Shown here: positions 33,442 to 42,427 of the stretch, one piece after another | Layout of the letters: every line of letters begins with the position of its first letter | Numbering within the stretch: the first letter of the stretch is position 1 | Assembly (NCBI GenBank): GCA_046262315.1 | Contig: JBHEMZ010000118.1 | Location: forward strand, 1-61,198 | Length of the DNA: 61,198 nucleotides | Reading direction: 5' to 3' | From: JACVRM01 sp046262315 | Lineage (GTDB): Bacteria > Actinomycetota > Thermoleophilia > Gaiellales > Gaiellaceae | Notes under the pieces: generated by a model | Database searches by the model: none | Seen by the model: the letters and a program-made list of their open reading frames with translations, nothing else | What the model was told of the DNA's origin: nothing | Position numbers and translations under genes: made by a program

Positions 33442-34485
33442 CTACCCGAAGAAGGCCCGAGCCACCTCGTACCACTCCGGCGGCACCGTCTTGAGCTCGG
33501 CCGTCGCCACCGCCAGCGAGACGTCGACGATCGCATCGCCGTGCAGCGCGGCCATGCGCCCGAAGCGGCCCTCGTGCACCAGGTCGGCGGCCTTCAGGCC
33601 GTAGCGCGTGGCCAGCACCCGGTCGCGCGCCGTGGGCGTCCCGCCGCGCTGGACGTGGCCGAGCACCGTCACCCGCGTCTCGTAGCCGGTGCGCTCCTCG
33701 ATGTCCCGGGCGAGCGCGTCGCCCACGCCGCCCAGCCGCACGTGACCGAACGGGTCGGTCTCCGCCGCCTGCGTGACGGCGCGCCGCTCGCCCGACTCGT
33801 AGGTGAGCTCGTAGCCCTCGCTGACGACAACGATCGAGAAGTCCTTGCCGCGCTCGTGGCGGTGTTGCAGCTCGCGGCAGGCCTCCTCGACCGTGACCGG
33901 CTGCTCGGGGATGAGAATCACGTCGGCCCCGCCCGCGATGCCGCTCATCACGGCGATCCAGCCGGTGTGGCGCCCCATCACCTCGACGACCATGACACGG
34001 TTGTGCGCCTCGGCCGTCGTGTGCAGGCGGTCGATCGCCTCGGTGCAGATCGCGACGGCGGTGTCGAAGCCGAAGGTGTAGTCGGTGGCGGCGAGGTCGT
34101 TGTCGATCGTCTTGGGGACGCCGACGACCGCGAGTCCGTGCTCCTCGTATAGCCGGGCGGCAACGCCGAGAGTGTCCTCGCCGCCGATCGCGACGAGCGC
34201 ATCCAGGTGCTGTCGGAATGTGTCGAGCACGCGCTCGACACCTCCCTCGAGCCTGTACGGGTTCGTGCGCGACGTGCCGATGATCGTGCCGCCGCGCGGC
34301 AGGATGCCACTGATCTCGCGCGCCCCGAGCGGCTCAAAGCGGGCGTCCACGAGCCCCGTCCAGCCCTCGCGCACTCCGACGACCTCGTAGCCCCGGTTCA
34401 ATGACCGCCGCGCGACGGCCCGGATGACCGCATTGAGCCCGGGGGCGTCCCCGCCGCCGGTCAGGATGCCGAGCCGCTTAGGCAC
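33442..34485 (-). CDS. pfk: 6-phosphofructokinase, predicted PPi-dependent or mixed type
   Basis: A 347-residue glycolytic enzyme that phosphorylates fructose 6-phosphate. GILTGGGDAPGLNAVIR opens the family fold. The phosphoryl-donor positions read GGEDT (Asp where E. coli PfkA has Gly104) and PKTIDND (Lys where PfkA has Gly124), the pair that marks pyrophosphate use in Actinobacteria such as Amycolatopsis. The fructose-6-P site has MGRHTGWIA and a LGHVQRGGTPTARDR end. The GTG at 34485 gives the standard N-terminus; CAGACT lies 6 nt upstream. Divergent from the tRNA gene, convergent with the DyP-like gene. Confidence 0.9.
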   Translation of the reverse strand: MPKRLGILTGGGDAPGLNAVIRAVARRSLNRGYEVVGVREGWTGLVDARFEPLGAREISGILPRGGTIIGTSRTNPYRLEGGVERVLDTFRQHLDALVAIGGEDTLGVAARLYEEHGLAVVGVPKTIDNDLAATDYTFGFDTAVAICTEAIDRLHTTAEAHNRVMVVEVMGRHTGWIAVMSGIAGGADVILIPEQPVTVEEACRELQHRHERGKDFSIVVVSEGYELTYESGERRAVTQAAETDPFGHVRLGGVGDALARDIEERTGYETRVTVLGHVQRGGTPTARDRVLATRYGLKAADLVHEGRFGRMAALHGDAIVDVSLAVATAELKTVPPEWYEVARAFFG

Positions 34486-34659
34486 CGGCGGAGTCTGCCT
34501 CTTCGGCGTCCTCCGTGATGCTTCCGTTGCCGAACCGCAAGGCACGCGCGACTTCTCGTCGCGGTTGATCGCACGGGCCTCCGAGTCTCCGGCTGTCCTC
34601 ATTGACGAGGGCGTTTCTGACTGCGAGGCGAGGGCGGCCTGCCGAACGAACTTCGCGCC

Positions 34660-34665
34660 TACCAT
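34660..34665 (+). promoter_or_regulatory. -10 element of tRNA-Leu
   Basis: TACCAT lies 10 nt before the first base of the tRNA, which would put the start site a few bases upstream of the mature 5' end. No clear -35. Confidence 0.35.
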
Positions 34666-34675
34666 GTGCGGGCGC

Positions 34676-34759
34676 GCCGAAGTGGCGGAACTGGCAGACG
34701 CGCCGGACTCAAAATCCGGTGCCCGCGAGGGCGTGTGGGTTCGAGTCCCACCTTCGGCA
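34676..34759 (+). tRNA. tRNA-Leu (anticodon CAA)
   Basis: An 84-nt class II tRNA. The acceptor stem pairs GCCGAAG (34676-34682) with CTTCGGC (34752-34758), with A as discriminator base. The anticodon stem CCGGA/TCCGG encloses the loop CTCAAAA, giving anticodon CAA, which reads TTG codons. The long variable arm (GCCCGCGAGGGC) and the T loop TTCGAGT are as expected for tRNA-Leu. The CCA tail is not encoded. Confidence 0.95.
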
Positions 34760-34809
34760 TGAGGCTCTGTCGCGCCCACTGGGACGCGGCCCGGCTCGCG
34801 CGGTCCGAG

Positions 34810-34838
34810 TTGCGGCAATCCGATGCAATACGGATACT
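34810..34838 (+). promoter_or_regulatory. Candidate promoter of the liv operon
   Basis: TTGCGG (34810-34815), a 17-nt spacer and GATACT (34833-34838). It lies between the tRNA and livJ and would give a leader of about 30 nt carrying the strong livJ Shine-Dalgarno. Confidence 0.35.
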
Positions 34839-34873
34839 TCCTGCCCCAGAGATTGCCGACTGAAGGAGGAGTA

Positions 34874-36199
34874 GTGGCGAGACTGAGGTACTTCGGCTTG
34901 CTCGCCCTGGTGCTGGCGGCGTTCGCGATGATCGCCGCGAGTTGCGGCGGCGACGACGATAACGGCGGGGGTGGCGCGGTGGAGGCTTTGCCTTCGGCCT
35001 CGTGCGGCCCGATCCGTTACGAGGGCGAGGGCGAGCCCGACGTGCTCATCGCTTCGGACCTTCCGCTCCAGGGTGCCAATCGTGCGTTGACGACCGAGAT
35101 GGCCGACGCCATCGAGTTCGTGCTCTCGGAGCGCGACTGGAAGGCGGGCGACCTCAATGTCGGCTACCAGTCCTGTGACGACTCGACCGCCCAGGCGGGC
35201 AGCTGGGATTCGGCGAAGTGCACGTCGAACGCGCGTGCATATGCGGAGAACGAGAGCGTCATCGGCGTGGTCGGCACCTTCAACTCGGGTTGCGCGAAGC
35301 TCGTGATTCCCGTGCTGAACCGAGCGCCGAACGGCCCGCTCGCAATGGTGAGCCCGTCCAACACCAACCCGGGCCTGACGGAGCCGGGCCCCGGCGCGGA
35401 TCCGGGCGCGCCCGACATCTTCTATCCCACCCAGACGCGGAACTACGCGCGCGTCGTCTGGAACGACCAGCACCAGGGCGCCGCGAACGCGCTGTTCGCC
35501 CAGGAGCAGGGCTACAAGAATGTCTACATCCTCAACGACGCCGAGACGTACGGCCTCGGCGTGGCAACGCTGTTCGCTCGGGCGGCCGAGTCGCTCGGCA
35601 TCAAGGTTGCGGGCAACAACAAGTGGGACAAGAAGGCCACGAGCTACGAGCCCCTGGCCAGCCGCGTCAAGGCGTCCGGTGCCGACGCGGTGTTCCTCGG
35701 CGGGATCGTCTGCAACAACGGCGGCAAGCTGATCAAGGACTTGCGTGCCACGCTCGGCGACGAGTTTCCCATCTTCGGCCCGGACGGCTGGACGCCGATC
35801 GAGGACGCGACGGTCAAGACCGCCGGCCCGGCGTCGGAAGGCATGTTCATCAGCCAGCCCGGGGTCCCGATCGACCAGCTGGCGGGAGCCGGCAAGGAGT
35901 TTGCCGACGGCTTCGAGGCCGAGCACGGCAAATCGCCCGATCCGTATACGGCCTATGCCGCGCAGGCGGCGGTCGTGCTGCTGGAAGCCATCGATCGGGG
36001 CGGCAACGAGCGTGCGAAGGTCTCCGAGGAGCTTTTCAATACCGACATCAAGGACGGCATCCTCGGCGACTTCGCGATCGACGACAACGGCGACACGAGC
36101 CTCGGCACCGTGTCGTTCTTCCAGGTGCAAAGCGGCAAGGGCGAGTTCGTGAAGGGGATCACGCCGGACATCACCCCGGAAGGCGATCTGAACCAGTAG
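34874..36199 (+). CDS. livJ: Branched-chain amino-acid ABC transporter substrate-binding lipoprotein
   Basis: A 441-residue periplasmic-binding-type lipoprotein that captures Leu/Ile/Val-like ligands outside the membrane. The signal ends in a lipobox (MIAASC, Cys at about residue 22), then a Gly/Asp linker (GGDDDNGGGG). The Leu/Ile/Val-binding fold has GEPDVLIASDLPLQG and a SVIGVVGTFNSGCAK segment. GTG 34874 is chosen because AAGGAGGAG ends 3 nt before it; the frame from 34823 runs through this Shine-Dalgarno. It leads livHMGF, with a strong hairpin after its stop. The specificity could also be amides or other small solutes. Confidence 0.88.
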   Translation: MARLRYFGLLALVLAAFAMIAASCGGDDDNGGGGAVEALPSASCGPIRYEGEGEPDVLIASDLPLQGANRALTTEMADAIEFVLSERDWKAGDLNVGYQSCDDSTAQAGSWDSAKCTSNARAYAENESVIGVVGTFNSGCAKLVIPVLNRAPNGPLAMVSPSNTNPGLTEPGPGADPGAPDIFYPTQTRNYARVVWNDQHQGAANALFAQEQGYKNVYILNDAETYGLGVATLFARAAESLGIKVAGNNKWDKKATSYEPLASRVKASGADAVFLGGIVCNNGGKLIKDLRATLGDEFPIFGPDGWTPIEDATVKTAGPASEGMFISQPGVPIDQLAGAGKEFADGFEAEHGKSPDPYTAYAAQAAVVLLEAIDRGGNERAKVSEELFNTDIKDGILGDFAIDDNGDTSLGTVSFFQVQSGKGEFVKGITPDITPEGDLNQ

Positions 36200-36213
36200 G
36201 GGAATCGGCCAGA

Positions 36214-36242
36214 AAGGGGGGACGCGAGCCGCGTTCCCCCTT
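36214..36242 (+). terminator. Stem-loop between livJ and livH (partial terminator)
   Basis: A 13-bp stem, AAGGGGGGACGCG (36214-36226) with CGCGTTCCCCCTT (36230-36242), including one G-U pair, closed by a 3-nt loop AGC. Such hairpins after binding-protein genes usually stabilise the upstream mRNA or reduce readthrough, so that the binding protein is made in excess over the permease. Confidence 0.6.
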
Positions 36243-36256
36243 CGGTCGCCCGCAGG

Positions 36257-37315
36257 ATGGCCACACAGGCCCGTCGCCTACCGCTCCCAACACTGGCCGG
36301 CAGCCTGCCGACGCTGCTGACGCAGGCGCTCGCGGGCCTGCTCGTCCTGCTGGTCGTGACCTGGCTCGGCGTCAACCTCGTCAAGACACCCGAGGAGTTT
36401 TACCGGCTGTTCCTGATCGGGTTGACGAACGGAGCCATCTACGGCCTCGTCGCGCTCGGCTACTCGCTCGTCTACGGCATCCTCGAGCTGATCAACTTTG
36501 CCCACGGCGACGTCTTCATGCTCGGGGGCATGGGGATTGCGACGCTGGTGGCGACGTTCGGCCTGACGGCGACGGATTCGGACGCGCTGCTCTGGCCGCT
36601 CGTCATCCTGATGCTGATCGCGGTGATGGCGTTCTGCGCCGCGATCAACACGACGATCGAGATCGTCGCCTACCGGCGCCTGCGTCACGCGCCGCGACTG
36701 GCCCCGCTGATCACGGCGATCGGGATGTCGTTCATCCTCCAGAACATCGGGCTCGTCTGGAAGGGAGCCCGCCCGACGTCGGTCGAGTCGATCCTGCCGC
36801 GGGGCGAGATGTTCACGATCGGAGGCGTCGCCTACACGTGGGACAAGTTCATCGTCCTGCTGTTCACCGTGCCCGTGCTGTTCGGGCTGATCCTGCTCGT
36901 GCAGCGGACGCGTCAGGGCAAGGCGATGCGCGCGACGGCTCAGGATCGTGATGCGGCCGCGATGATGGGCATCAACGTGAACCGGACGATCTCGTTCACG
37001 TTCTTCACCGCCGGTGCGCTCGCGGGGGCGGCGGCGCTCCTCTACGCGCTCTACATCACCAACATCCGCTACGACGAGGGCTTCCGCCTCGGCCTGATCG
37101 CGTTCACCGCGGCCGTCGTCGGCGGGATCGGCAATCTCCCCGGGGCCGTGCTCGGCGGTCTGCTGATCGCGATGATCGAGGCGTTCAACAACGGGCTCAG
37201 CTGGGTGACCCCGGGCAGCGACTGGACGCAGTCGATCATTTTCAGCCTGCTCATCATCATCCTCGTCTTCCGTCCGGAAGGCCTGCTCGGAGAACGCACG
37301 CCAGAGGGCGGGTAG
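36257..37315 (+). CDS. livH: Branched-chain amino-acid ABC transporter permease LivH
   Basis: A 352-residue inner-membrane permease of the BPD_transp_2 family with about eight to nine helices. Landmarks: GLTNGAIYGLVALGYSLVYG near residue 55, INFAHGDVFMLGG near 78, and GKAMRATAQDRDAAAMMGIN near 215, the cytoplasmic coupling loop. It would pair with LivM. It begins 57 bp after livJ, behind the hairpin, and its stop overlaps the livM GTG by 1 nt. Confidence 0.93.
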   Translation: MATQARRLPLPTLAGSLPTLLTQALAGLLVLLVVTWLGVNLVKTPEEFYRLFLIGLTNGAIYGLVALGYSLVYGILELINFAHGDVFMLGGMGIATLVATFGLTATDSDALLWPLVILMLIAVMAFCAAINTTIEIVAYRRLRHAPRLAPLITAIGMSFILQNIGLVWKGARPTSVESILPRGEMFTIGGVAYTWDKFIVLLFTVPVLFGLILLVQRTRQGKAMRATAQDRDAAAMMGINVNRTISFTFFTAGALAGAAALLYALYITNIRYDEGFRLGLIAFTAAVVGGIGNLPGAVLGGLLIAMIEAFNNGLSWVTPGSDWTQSIIFSLLIIILVFRPEGLLGERTPEGG

Positions 37316-38589
37316 TGGCGCGGCTGCGGCGACCACGCCTGGACCTGGGCAGCCGCCCGGGAGTCGCGCAGTTGCGCGAGCAGTGGAACCGTTTGCCGGA
37401 GCGCGTCCGGAACGCCGCACTGCCGGCAACCGTGATCGTGCTTGCGTTCCTCTACCCGTTCTACCGCGATTCGCTCTTCACGATCCCGCTCTTCGGCGAC
37501 TTTCCGAGCGTCGACACGGCCGTCACGATGACGATCTTCATCATGATGGCCATCGGGCTCAACATCGTGGTGGGGTACGCGGGCCTGCTCGATCTGGGCT
37601 ACGTGGCGTTCTACGCGATGGGTGCCTATACGGCCGCGTGGTTCGCGTCTCCCCACTTCGGCGAGAAGGTCACGGCGCACGTGGGCTCCGTCGGCGTGAG
37701 CCCCAACGCCGCCGGATTCCACATCTCGATCTGGATCCTGATCTTCGCGGCCGCGATCTTCACCGCTGCGCTGGGCGTGATCATCGGGCTGCCGACGCTC
37801 CGTCTGCGCGGCGACTACCTGGCGATTGTTACGCTCGGCTTCGGCGAGATCATGCCGCAGATCGCGCGCAACGGCGACGACCTCCTCGGAACCGGCTTCA
37901 ACCTGACGAACGGCGCTCAGGGCATCAACCCGATCGATCCGCCCGGCTTCGGGGAGACGCTCGAAGGCTGGTTCGGCGTTCCGGCCGACTACATCACGTT
38001 CCGGAGCGACTTCCTCGGCGAGACGATCGGCGGCGTCGAGATGTTCTACTGGACCGCGGTCGTCCTGCTGCTCTTCACGGTGTTCTGCTCGGTGAGGCTG
38101 CGCGACTCGCGCCTCGGACGGGCTTGGGTCGCGATCCGGGAGGATGAGACTGCGGCTGCGGCGATGGGCATCCCGCTCATGCGCACCAAGACGTGGGCGT
38201 ACGCGGCCGGCGCCTTCTTCGGAGGCCTCGCCGGCGCCTACTACGCGAGCTTCAAGAGCGGGACGTTCCCCGACGACTTCTTCTTCAACATCTCCGTCTT
38301 CATCCTCTGCATGGTCATCCTGGGGGGCATGGGCAACGTGTGGGGAGTCATCCTCGGCGGCGCCTTCCTCGCCTACCTGAACCAGGAGGGGCTGGGGAAC
38401 ATCGGCGCGGAGATCAACAAGACCTTCGGAACGGAGATCGACGTACCGCTCTACCAGTTCGGCATCTTCGGGGTGATTCTGGTCCTGGTGATGCTGTTCA
38501 AGCCCACGGGGTTGATCCCCAGCGAGCGCCGCAAGGCGGAGTTCGAGGAGGGCGTCCACGACGAATCGCTGTACGACACCATGAAGTGA
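37315..38589 (+). CDS. livM: Branched-chain amino-acid ABC transporter permease LivM
   Basis: A 424-residue second permease of the BPD_transp_2 family. A hydrophilic N-terminal arm (~40 residues) precedes about ten helices. Landmarks: GLNIVVGYAGLLDLGYVAFYAMGAY near residue 82, PTLRLRGDYLAIVTLGFGEI near 161 and GRAWVAIREDETAAAAMGI near 269 (coupling loop). Two internal insertions (around 200-230) are extracytoplasmic. It overlaps livG as TGATG. Confidence 0.93.
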   Translation: MARLRRPRLDLGSRPGVAQLREQWNRLPERVRNAALPATVIVLAFLYPFYRDSLFTIPLFGDFPSVDTAVTMTIFIMMAIGLNIVVGYAGLLDLGYVAFYAMGAYTAAWFASPHFGEKVTAHVGSVGVSPNAAGFHISIWILIFAAAIFTAALGVIIGLPTLRLRGDYLAIVTLGFGEIMPQIARNGDDLLGTGFNLTNGAQGINPIDPPGFGETLEGWFGVPADYITFRSDFLGETIGGVEMFYWTAVVLLLFTVFCSVRLRDSRLGRAWVAIREDETAAAAMGIPLMRTKTWAYAAGAFFGGLAGAYYASFKSGTFPDDFFFNISVFILCMVILGGMGNVWGVILGGAFLAYLNQEGLGNIGAEINKTFGTEIDVPLYQFGIFGVILVLVMLFKPTGLIPSERRKAEFEEGVHDESLYDTMK

Positions 38590-39365
38590 TGGCCGACCTC
38601 CTCGTCGCCAGCGGCCTACGCAAGGAGTTCGGCGGCCTCGTCGCCGTCAACGACGTCGATTTCATCATTCCGCAGGGATCGATCACGAGCCTGATCGGAC
38701 CCAACGGAGCCGGCAAGACGACCTTCTTCAACATGTTGACCGGCGTCTACAAGCCAACCGCGGGCACTGTCGTGTTCAACGACGAGAACGTCACCGGCAA
38801 GCCGCCGCACGCGATCACGCAGCGCGGCATCGGGCGCACGTTCCAGAACATCCGGCTCTTCCAGCTCATGACGGCGCGCGAGAACGTGCTGGTGGGCATG
38901 CACTCGCGGCTGCGCAGCACGATCTTCGGCAGCATCCTGCACACGCCCAGGCAGCAGCGGGAGGAGCGAGAGGCGTTGGACCGGGCACGCGAGCTGCTGA
39001 ATTACTGCGGGCTCAGGCGCGGGCACGAGCAGTACGCGAAGAACCTCTCGTACGGCGACCAGCGCCGGCTCGAGGTAGCCCGCGCCCTTGCGACGGAACC
39101 GCAGCTCGTGCTGCTCGACGAGCCCACCGCGGGTATGAACCCGCAGGAGACGACCGACTTCACGGCGTTCGTCTCGCGCCTGCGCGACGAGCGCGGGGTC
39201 ACGGTGCTGCTGATCGAGCACGACATGCGGGTCGTGATGGGCGTCTCCGAGCGCGTGACGGTGCTCGATTACGGCGAGAAGATCGCGGAGGGCTCGCCGC
39301 GCGAGGTCCAGAGCGACCCGCGCGTCATCGAGGCGTATCTCGGCACGAAGGCGGCGACGGCGTGA
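38589..39365 (+). CDS. livG: Branched-chain amino-acid ABC transporter ATPase LivG
   Basis: A 258-residue ABC ATPase. Walker A GPNGAGKTT near residue 38, Q-loop RTFQNIRLF near 85, signature LSYGDQRRLE near 153, Walker B LVLLDEPTAGMN near 174 and H-loop LLIEHDM near 208 are all present. The signature replaces the usual SGG by YGD, as is common in LivG. The C-terminal extension (EVQSDPRVIEAYLG) is a LivG hallmark. The ATG overlaps the livM stop by 1 nt; a 145-bp spacer with a small GC hairpin (39435-39452) separates it from livF. Confidence 0.95.
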   Translation: MADLLVASGLRKEFGGLVAVNDVDFIIPQGSITSLIGPNGAGKTTFFNMLTGVYKPTAGTVVFNDENVTGKPPHAITQRGIGRTFQNIRLFQLMTARENVLVGMHSRLRSTIFGSILHTPRQQREEREALDRARELLNYCGLRRGHEQYAKNLSYGDQRRLEVARALATEPQLVLLDEPTAGMNPQETTDFTAFVSRLRDERGVTVLLIEHDMRVVMGVSERVTVLDYGEKIAEGSPREVQSDPRVIEAYLGTKAATA

Positions 39366-39510
39366 GACGCACTGTGAGTCAACCCCCGGAGACCGCGCGT
39401 TCCTCGGGGTCAGGCCGCGGCGGAGGCAGACAAACGGCGGCGTCAGCCGCCGGTGGACTCCAAACGCAGGCAGCGTGCCGGCCGGGAGCCGCCGCCGGCG
39501 AGGGGCGCGC

Positions 39511-40266
<756 letters not shown>

Positions 40267-40432
40267 TCAAGGCAAGCGGCCGCGGCTATTCTCGCCGCAC
40301 CTGCGAAGAAGGCGCCTGGCCGGTTGGCCCGCGCGCTGGAGTGGGCCTTGGGCGGGGGCGGACGACAGGCGAAACAGCCTCACTGAATCCGGCTGTGAAA
40401 GGGCTTATTTCCGCCCTCGGGGAGACACGCGC

Positions 40433-41398
40433 CTATCGTGGCCGCGATGTCAGCACCTCAGTGGTTGCGGTGAGCAAGTACGACTGGGATCCGCGCGTCC
40501 CCGTCACCGCGAAGGTTCGGCCGTCCACGGCACCCAGGCCGAGTTCGTAGCGCGCGACGCGGAGGCGGGGCAGCGGGCGCCACCTGTCGGCATCGTCCAG
40601 GGCATACACGGACGCCATGGGCTTGAACGCGTTGTCCTGGCCGCCCGCCGCGACGATCATGCCGGAAACGGTTACAGCTGCGGTTCGTGTCCGTGCCTCG
40701 GGGATGGGAGCGAGTTTTCTCCACTGATTAGTGCGAGGGTTGTAGACCTCCACGAGATCCGTGGTGACATCGCCGGTGATGTCGTTGCCGCCTGGCCCGA
40801 CGGTGGTGCCTCCGATTGCATAGAGCAGCCCGCCGCGCGCGGCAACGGCGAGGTTTTCGCGCGGGGTTGGGCCGACGAGGTCGATCCAGCCACCCGAACG
40901 AAAGTCGTACGCGAGCATGCTCGTGGCAAGCACGGTTCCCGAGGCGCTCCCGGCATATGTAACTCCGCCGACGACATACAGCCGATTGCCGATCACGGCG
41001 GTCCCGGCGGCGCCGCGCGACCGCGGCATCGTCTTGAGTGGTTTCCAGCGCCTTCCGCTCAGCACGTAGAGCGCATACGAAAGCTGCTTGCTTGTAGCGC
41101 CACCGACCACGTAGAGGCGCCCAGCGCTCGCGGCTGCCATGCCTCCGTGCATCGCCTCGGGGAGAGGAGGCAAGCGCCGCCATCGTCTCGTGCGCGGAGA
41201 GTACGCGTCGACGCGCGCAGTGGTGTCGGCCGCATCGACGCCGCCTGCAACCACGACCTCGCTCCGCCAGGTGGCGAATCCGAACTCCTTCCGCGGTGAC
41301 GGGATCGGTGGCGCTAGGCGCCAGCCCGGTCCGGTCGCGGGTTCGGCAACCGCAGCGACGAAAAGAGACGCGAGCAGGGCGGCTGCGAGCAGGCGCAC
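40433..41398 (-). CDS. Secreted kelch-repeat beta-propeller protein
   Basis: A 321-residue exported protein with a signal peptide (LLAAALLASLFVAAVA, residues 3-18). At least five kelch repeats follow, each with a Gly-Gly pair and a Tyr/Trp spaced downstream (RLYVVGGATS, RLYVVGGVTY, LLYAIGGTTV, MIVAAGGQDN), about 50 residues apart, forming a six-bladed propeller. There is no enzymatic domain, so a binding role is likely. TATCCT on the minus strand lies 7 nt above the GTG at 41398. It converges on livF with a 166-bp gap (40267-40432) in which I see only weak GC hairpins. Confidence 0.8.
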   Translation of the reverse strand: MRLLAAALLASLFVAAVAEPATGPGWRLAPPIPSPRKEFGFATWRSEVVVAGGVDAADTTARVDAYSPRTRRWRRLPPLPEAMHGGMAAASAGRLYVVGGATSKQLSYALYVLSGRRWKPLKTMPRSRGAAGTAVIGNRLYVVGGVTYAGSASGTVLATSMLAYDFRSGGWIDLVGPTPRENLAVAARGGLLYAIGGTTVGPGGNDITGDVTTDLVEVYNPRTNQWRKLAPIPEARTRTAAVTVSGMIVAAGGQDNAFKPMASVYALDDADRWRPLPRLRVARYELGLGAVDGRTFAVTGTRGSQSYLLTATTEVLTSRPR

Positions 41399-41405
41399 AC
41401 TGCAA

Positions 41406-41411
41406 AGGATA
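41406..41411 (-). promoter_or_regulatory. -10 element of the kelch gene
   Basis: TATCCT on the minus strand, 7 nt above the GTG; leaderless pattern. Confidence 0.45.
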
Positions 41412-41496
41412 GAGGGCTTTCCTGGCCATCCGCCCGCCCGAAGCCCCAGGGCCAGCCTTCGGGGGTGGTTTGTGAGCCCGGGCGCGCATCGGTTGA

Positions 41497-41715
41497 GGTC
41501 GAGGTAGCGCTGTTCTGACCGAGCGGCACGTCCGGCTCGCGGCGTCGTATTGCGAGGCCTATCCAGACGAGATTGCCGGGCTGATCGCCGAGAACCGCCG
41601 CTCGCCAGGGGAGTGGCAGGCGCTTATTCGTCCGCTCGAGCGACGCGTCGTCGGACTAGGACACGCTCGTCCGGCTGCTCCTGGACCACCAGTTCTCCGG
41701 CCGGCGCATTGGTGA
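41497..41715 (+). pseudogene. DUF433-type antitoxin remnant
   Basis: The frame from a TGA at 41494 to a TGA at 41713 encodes LTERHVRLAASYCEAYPDEI and AENRRSPGEW, which resemble the C-terminal half of DUF433 (VapB45-like) antitoxins. The N-terminal half that contains the DNA-binding helix is missing and no start codon is present. After ~45 residues the frame runs into the toxin gene. I read this as a decayed antitoxin. It might still encode a short polypeptide from the CTG at 41515. Confidence 0.5.
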
Positions 41716-42019
41716 GCCCCTGCGGCGCAGCGGGCACGACATGCGCGCGCTCGCGGAGGAACCGGAGAGCGAGGGCCTCGATGATCCCAGCGTCCTCGAA
41801 ATCGCGGCCGCAGACGAGCGGATCCTGGTGACACGGAACTCGCGCGCCTTCGTGCCGATCCTGCGGACGTGGGTCGAGGGAGATCGTGAGCACGCCGGCT
41901 GCATCCTGATCTGGTCGTTTCGCGCCAACGAGTTCGCCGAGATCGTCGCCGGCGTCGAGCGCGTCATGGCGGCGATGCCCACGCAGGACCAGTGGCGCGG
42001 CGCCTCGATCTCGCTCTAG
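41660..42019 (+). CDS. DUF5615 PIN-like toxin (VapC45-like), start uncertain
   Basis: About 114-119 residues similar to DUF5615 PIN-domain toxins: RLLLDHQFSGRRIGEPL with the first acidic residue, HDMRALAEEPESEGLDD, ERILVTRNSRAFVPIL with the second Asp/Glu/Asn region, and a tail of GCILIWSF. Such proteins are predicted ribonucleases. A TAG at 41657-41659 blocks extension, and no ATG, GTG or TTG precedes the conserved N-terminus; GTC (41669) sits where the start should be, and CTG 41675 is the nearest alternative. ATG 41741 would remove the first catalytic segment. It is probably inactive or started from a non-canonical codon. Confidence 0.6.
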   Translation, partial: DTLVRLLLDHQFSGRRIGEPLRRSGHDMRALAEEPESEGLDDPSVLEIAAADERILVTRNSRAFVPILRTWVEGDREHAGCILIWSFRANEFAEIVAGVERVMAAMPTQDQWRGASISL

Positions 42020-42358
42020 CAGGGCAGGCGCCCAGACGCCGGCAGCATCGGAAACCCGTGTAGCGCGCTGCTGCCGCTCGCAGCCGGAGGCGTTCGCCCG
42101 CCGCAGCGGGACATCCTGGTCGAGCGCGGCCCCGGCAGAACTCCCGGTCAGGTGTTCACGGCGGTCCGCACGGTGCGCTACCTGTACGCCGAGTACGCGA
42201 ACGGTGAGCAGGAGCTCTACGACCTGCTGCGGGATCCGGACGAGCTCTCGAGCCGTCACGCTGCGCCCGGCTACGCGGGCGTGCGAGCGGCCCTGGCCGA
42301 GCGACTCGCGCACCTGCGCTCGTGCGCCGGCGCGTCCTGCCGAGAAGGCGGTTCGTAG
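42020..42358 (+). pseudogene. C-terminal fragment of a sulfatase
   Basis: Translation in the frame ending at 42358 gives SALLPLAAGG, RDILVERGPG, RTVRYLYAEYANGEQELYDL, RDPDELSSR and LRSCAGASC. These align with the C-terminal ~85 residues of the complete sulfatase at 42428-43888 (RDSIVVEGG, RTLRWQYSEY, ELYDLVSDPYELENRA, LRLCSGAACRP). Nothing of the catalytic domain remains upstream. It is a tandem paralogue reduced to its tail, which places a deletion or recombination next to the toxin remnant. A GTG at 42152 could start a 68-residue peptide. Confidence 0.7.
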
Positions 42359-42427
42359 AGCAGGGGCTGTCCGGGCGGGCGGGCTCCTCCGCTGCTCGCC
42401 CGAACCCGCTGCTACAAAGAGGCTCGG

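Noticed and set aside
40267..40432. Riboswitch or small RNA between livF and the kelch gene
   Set aside because: Only weak GC hairpins; no recognisable conserved core or U-tract terminator.
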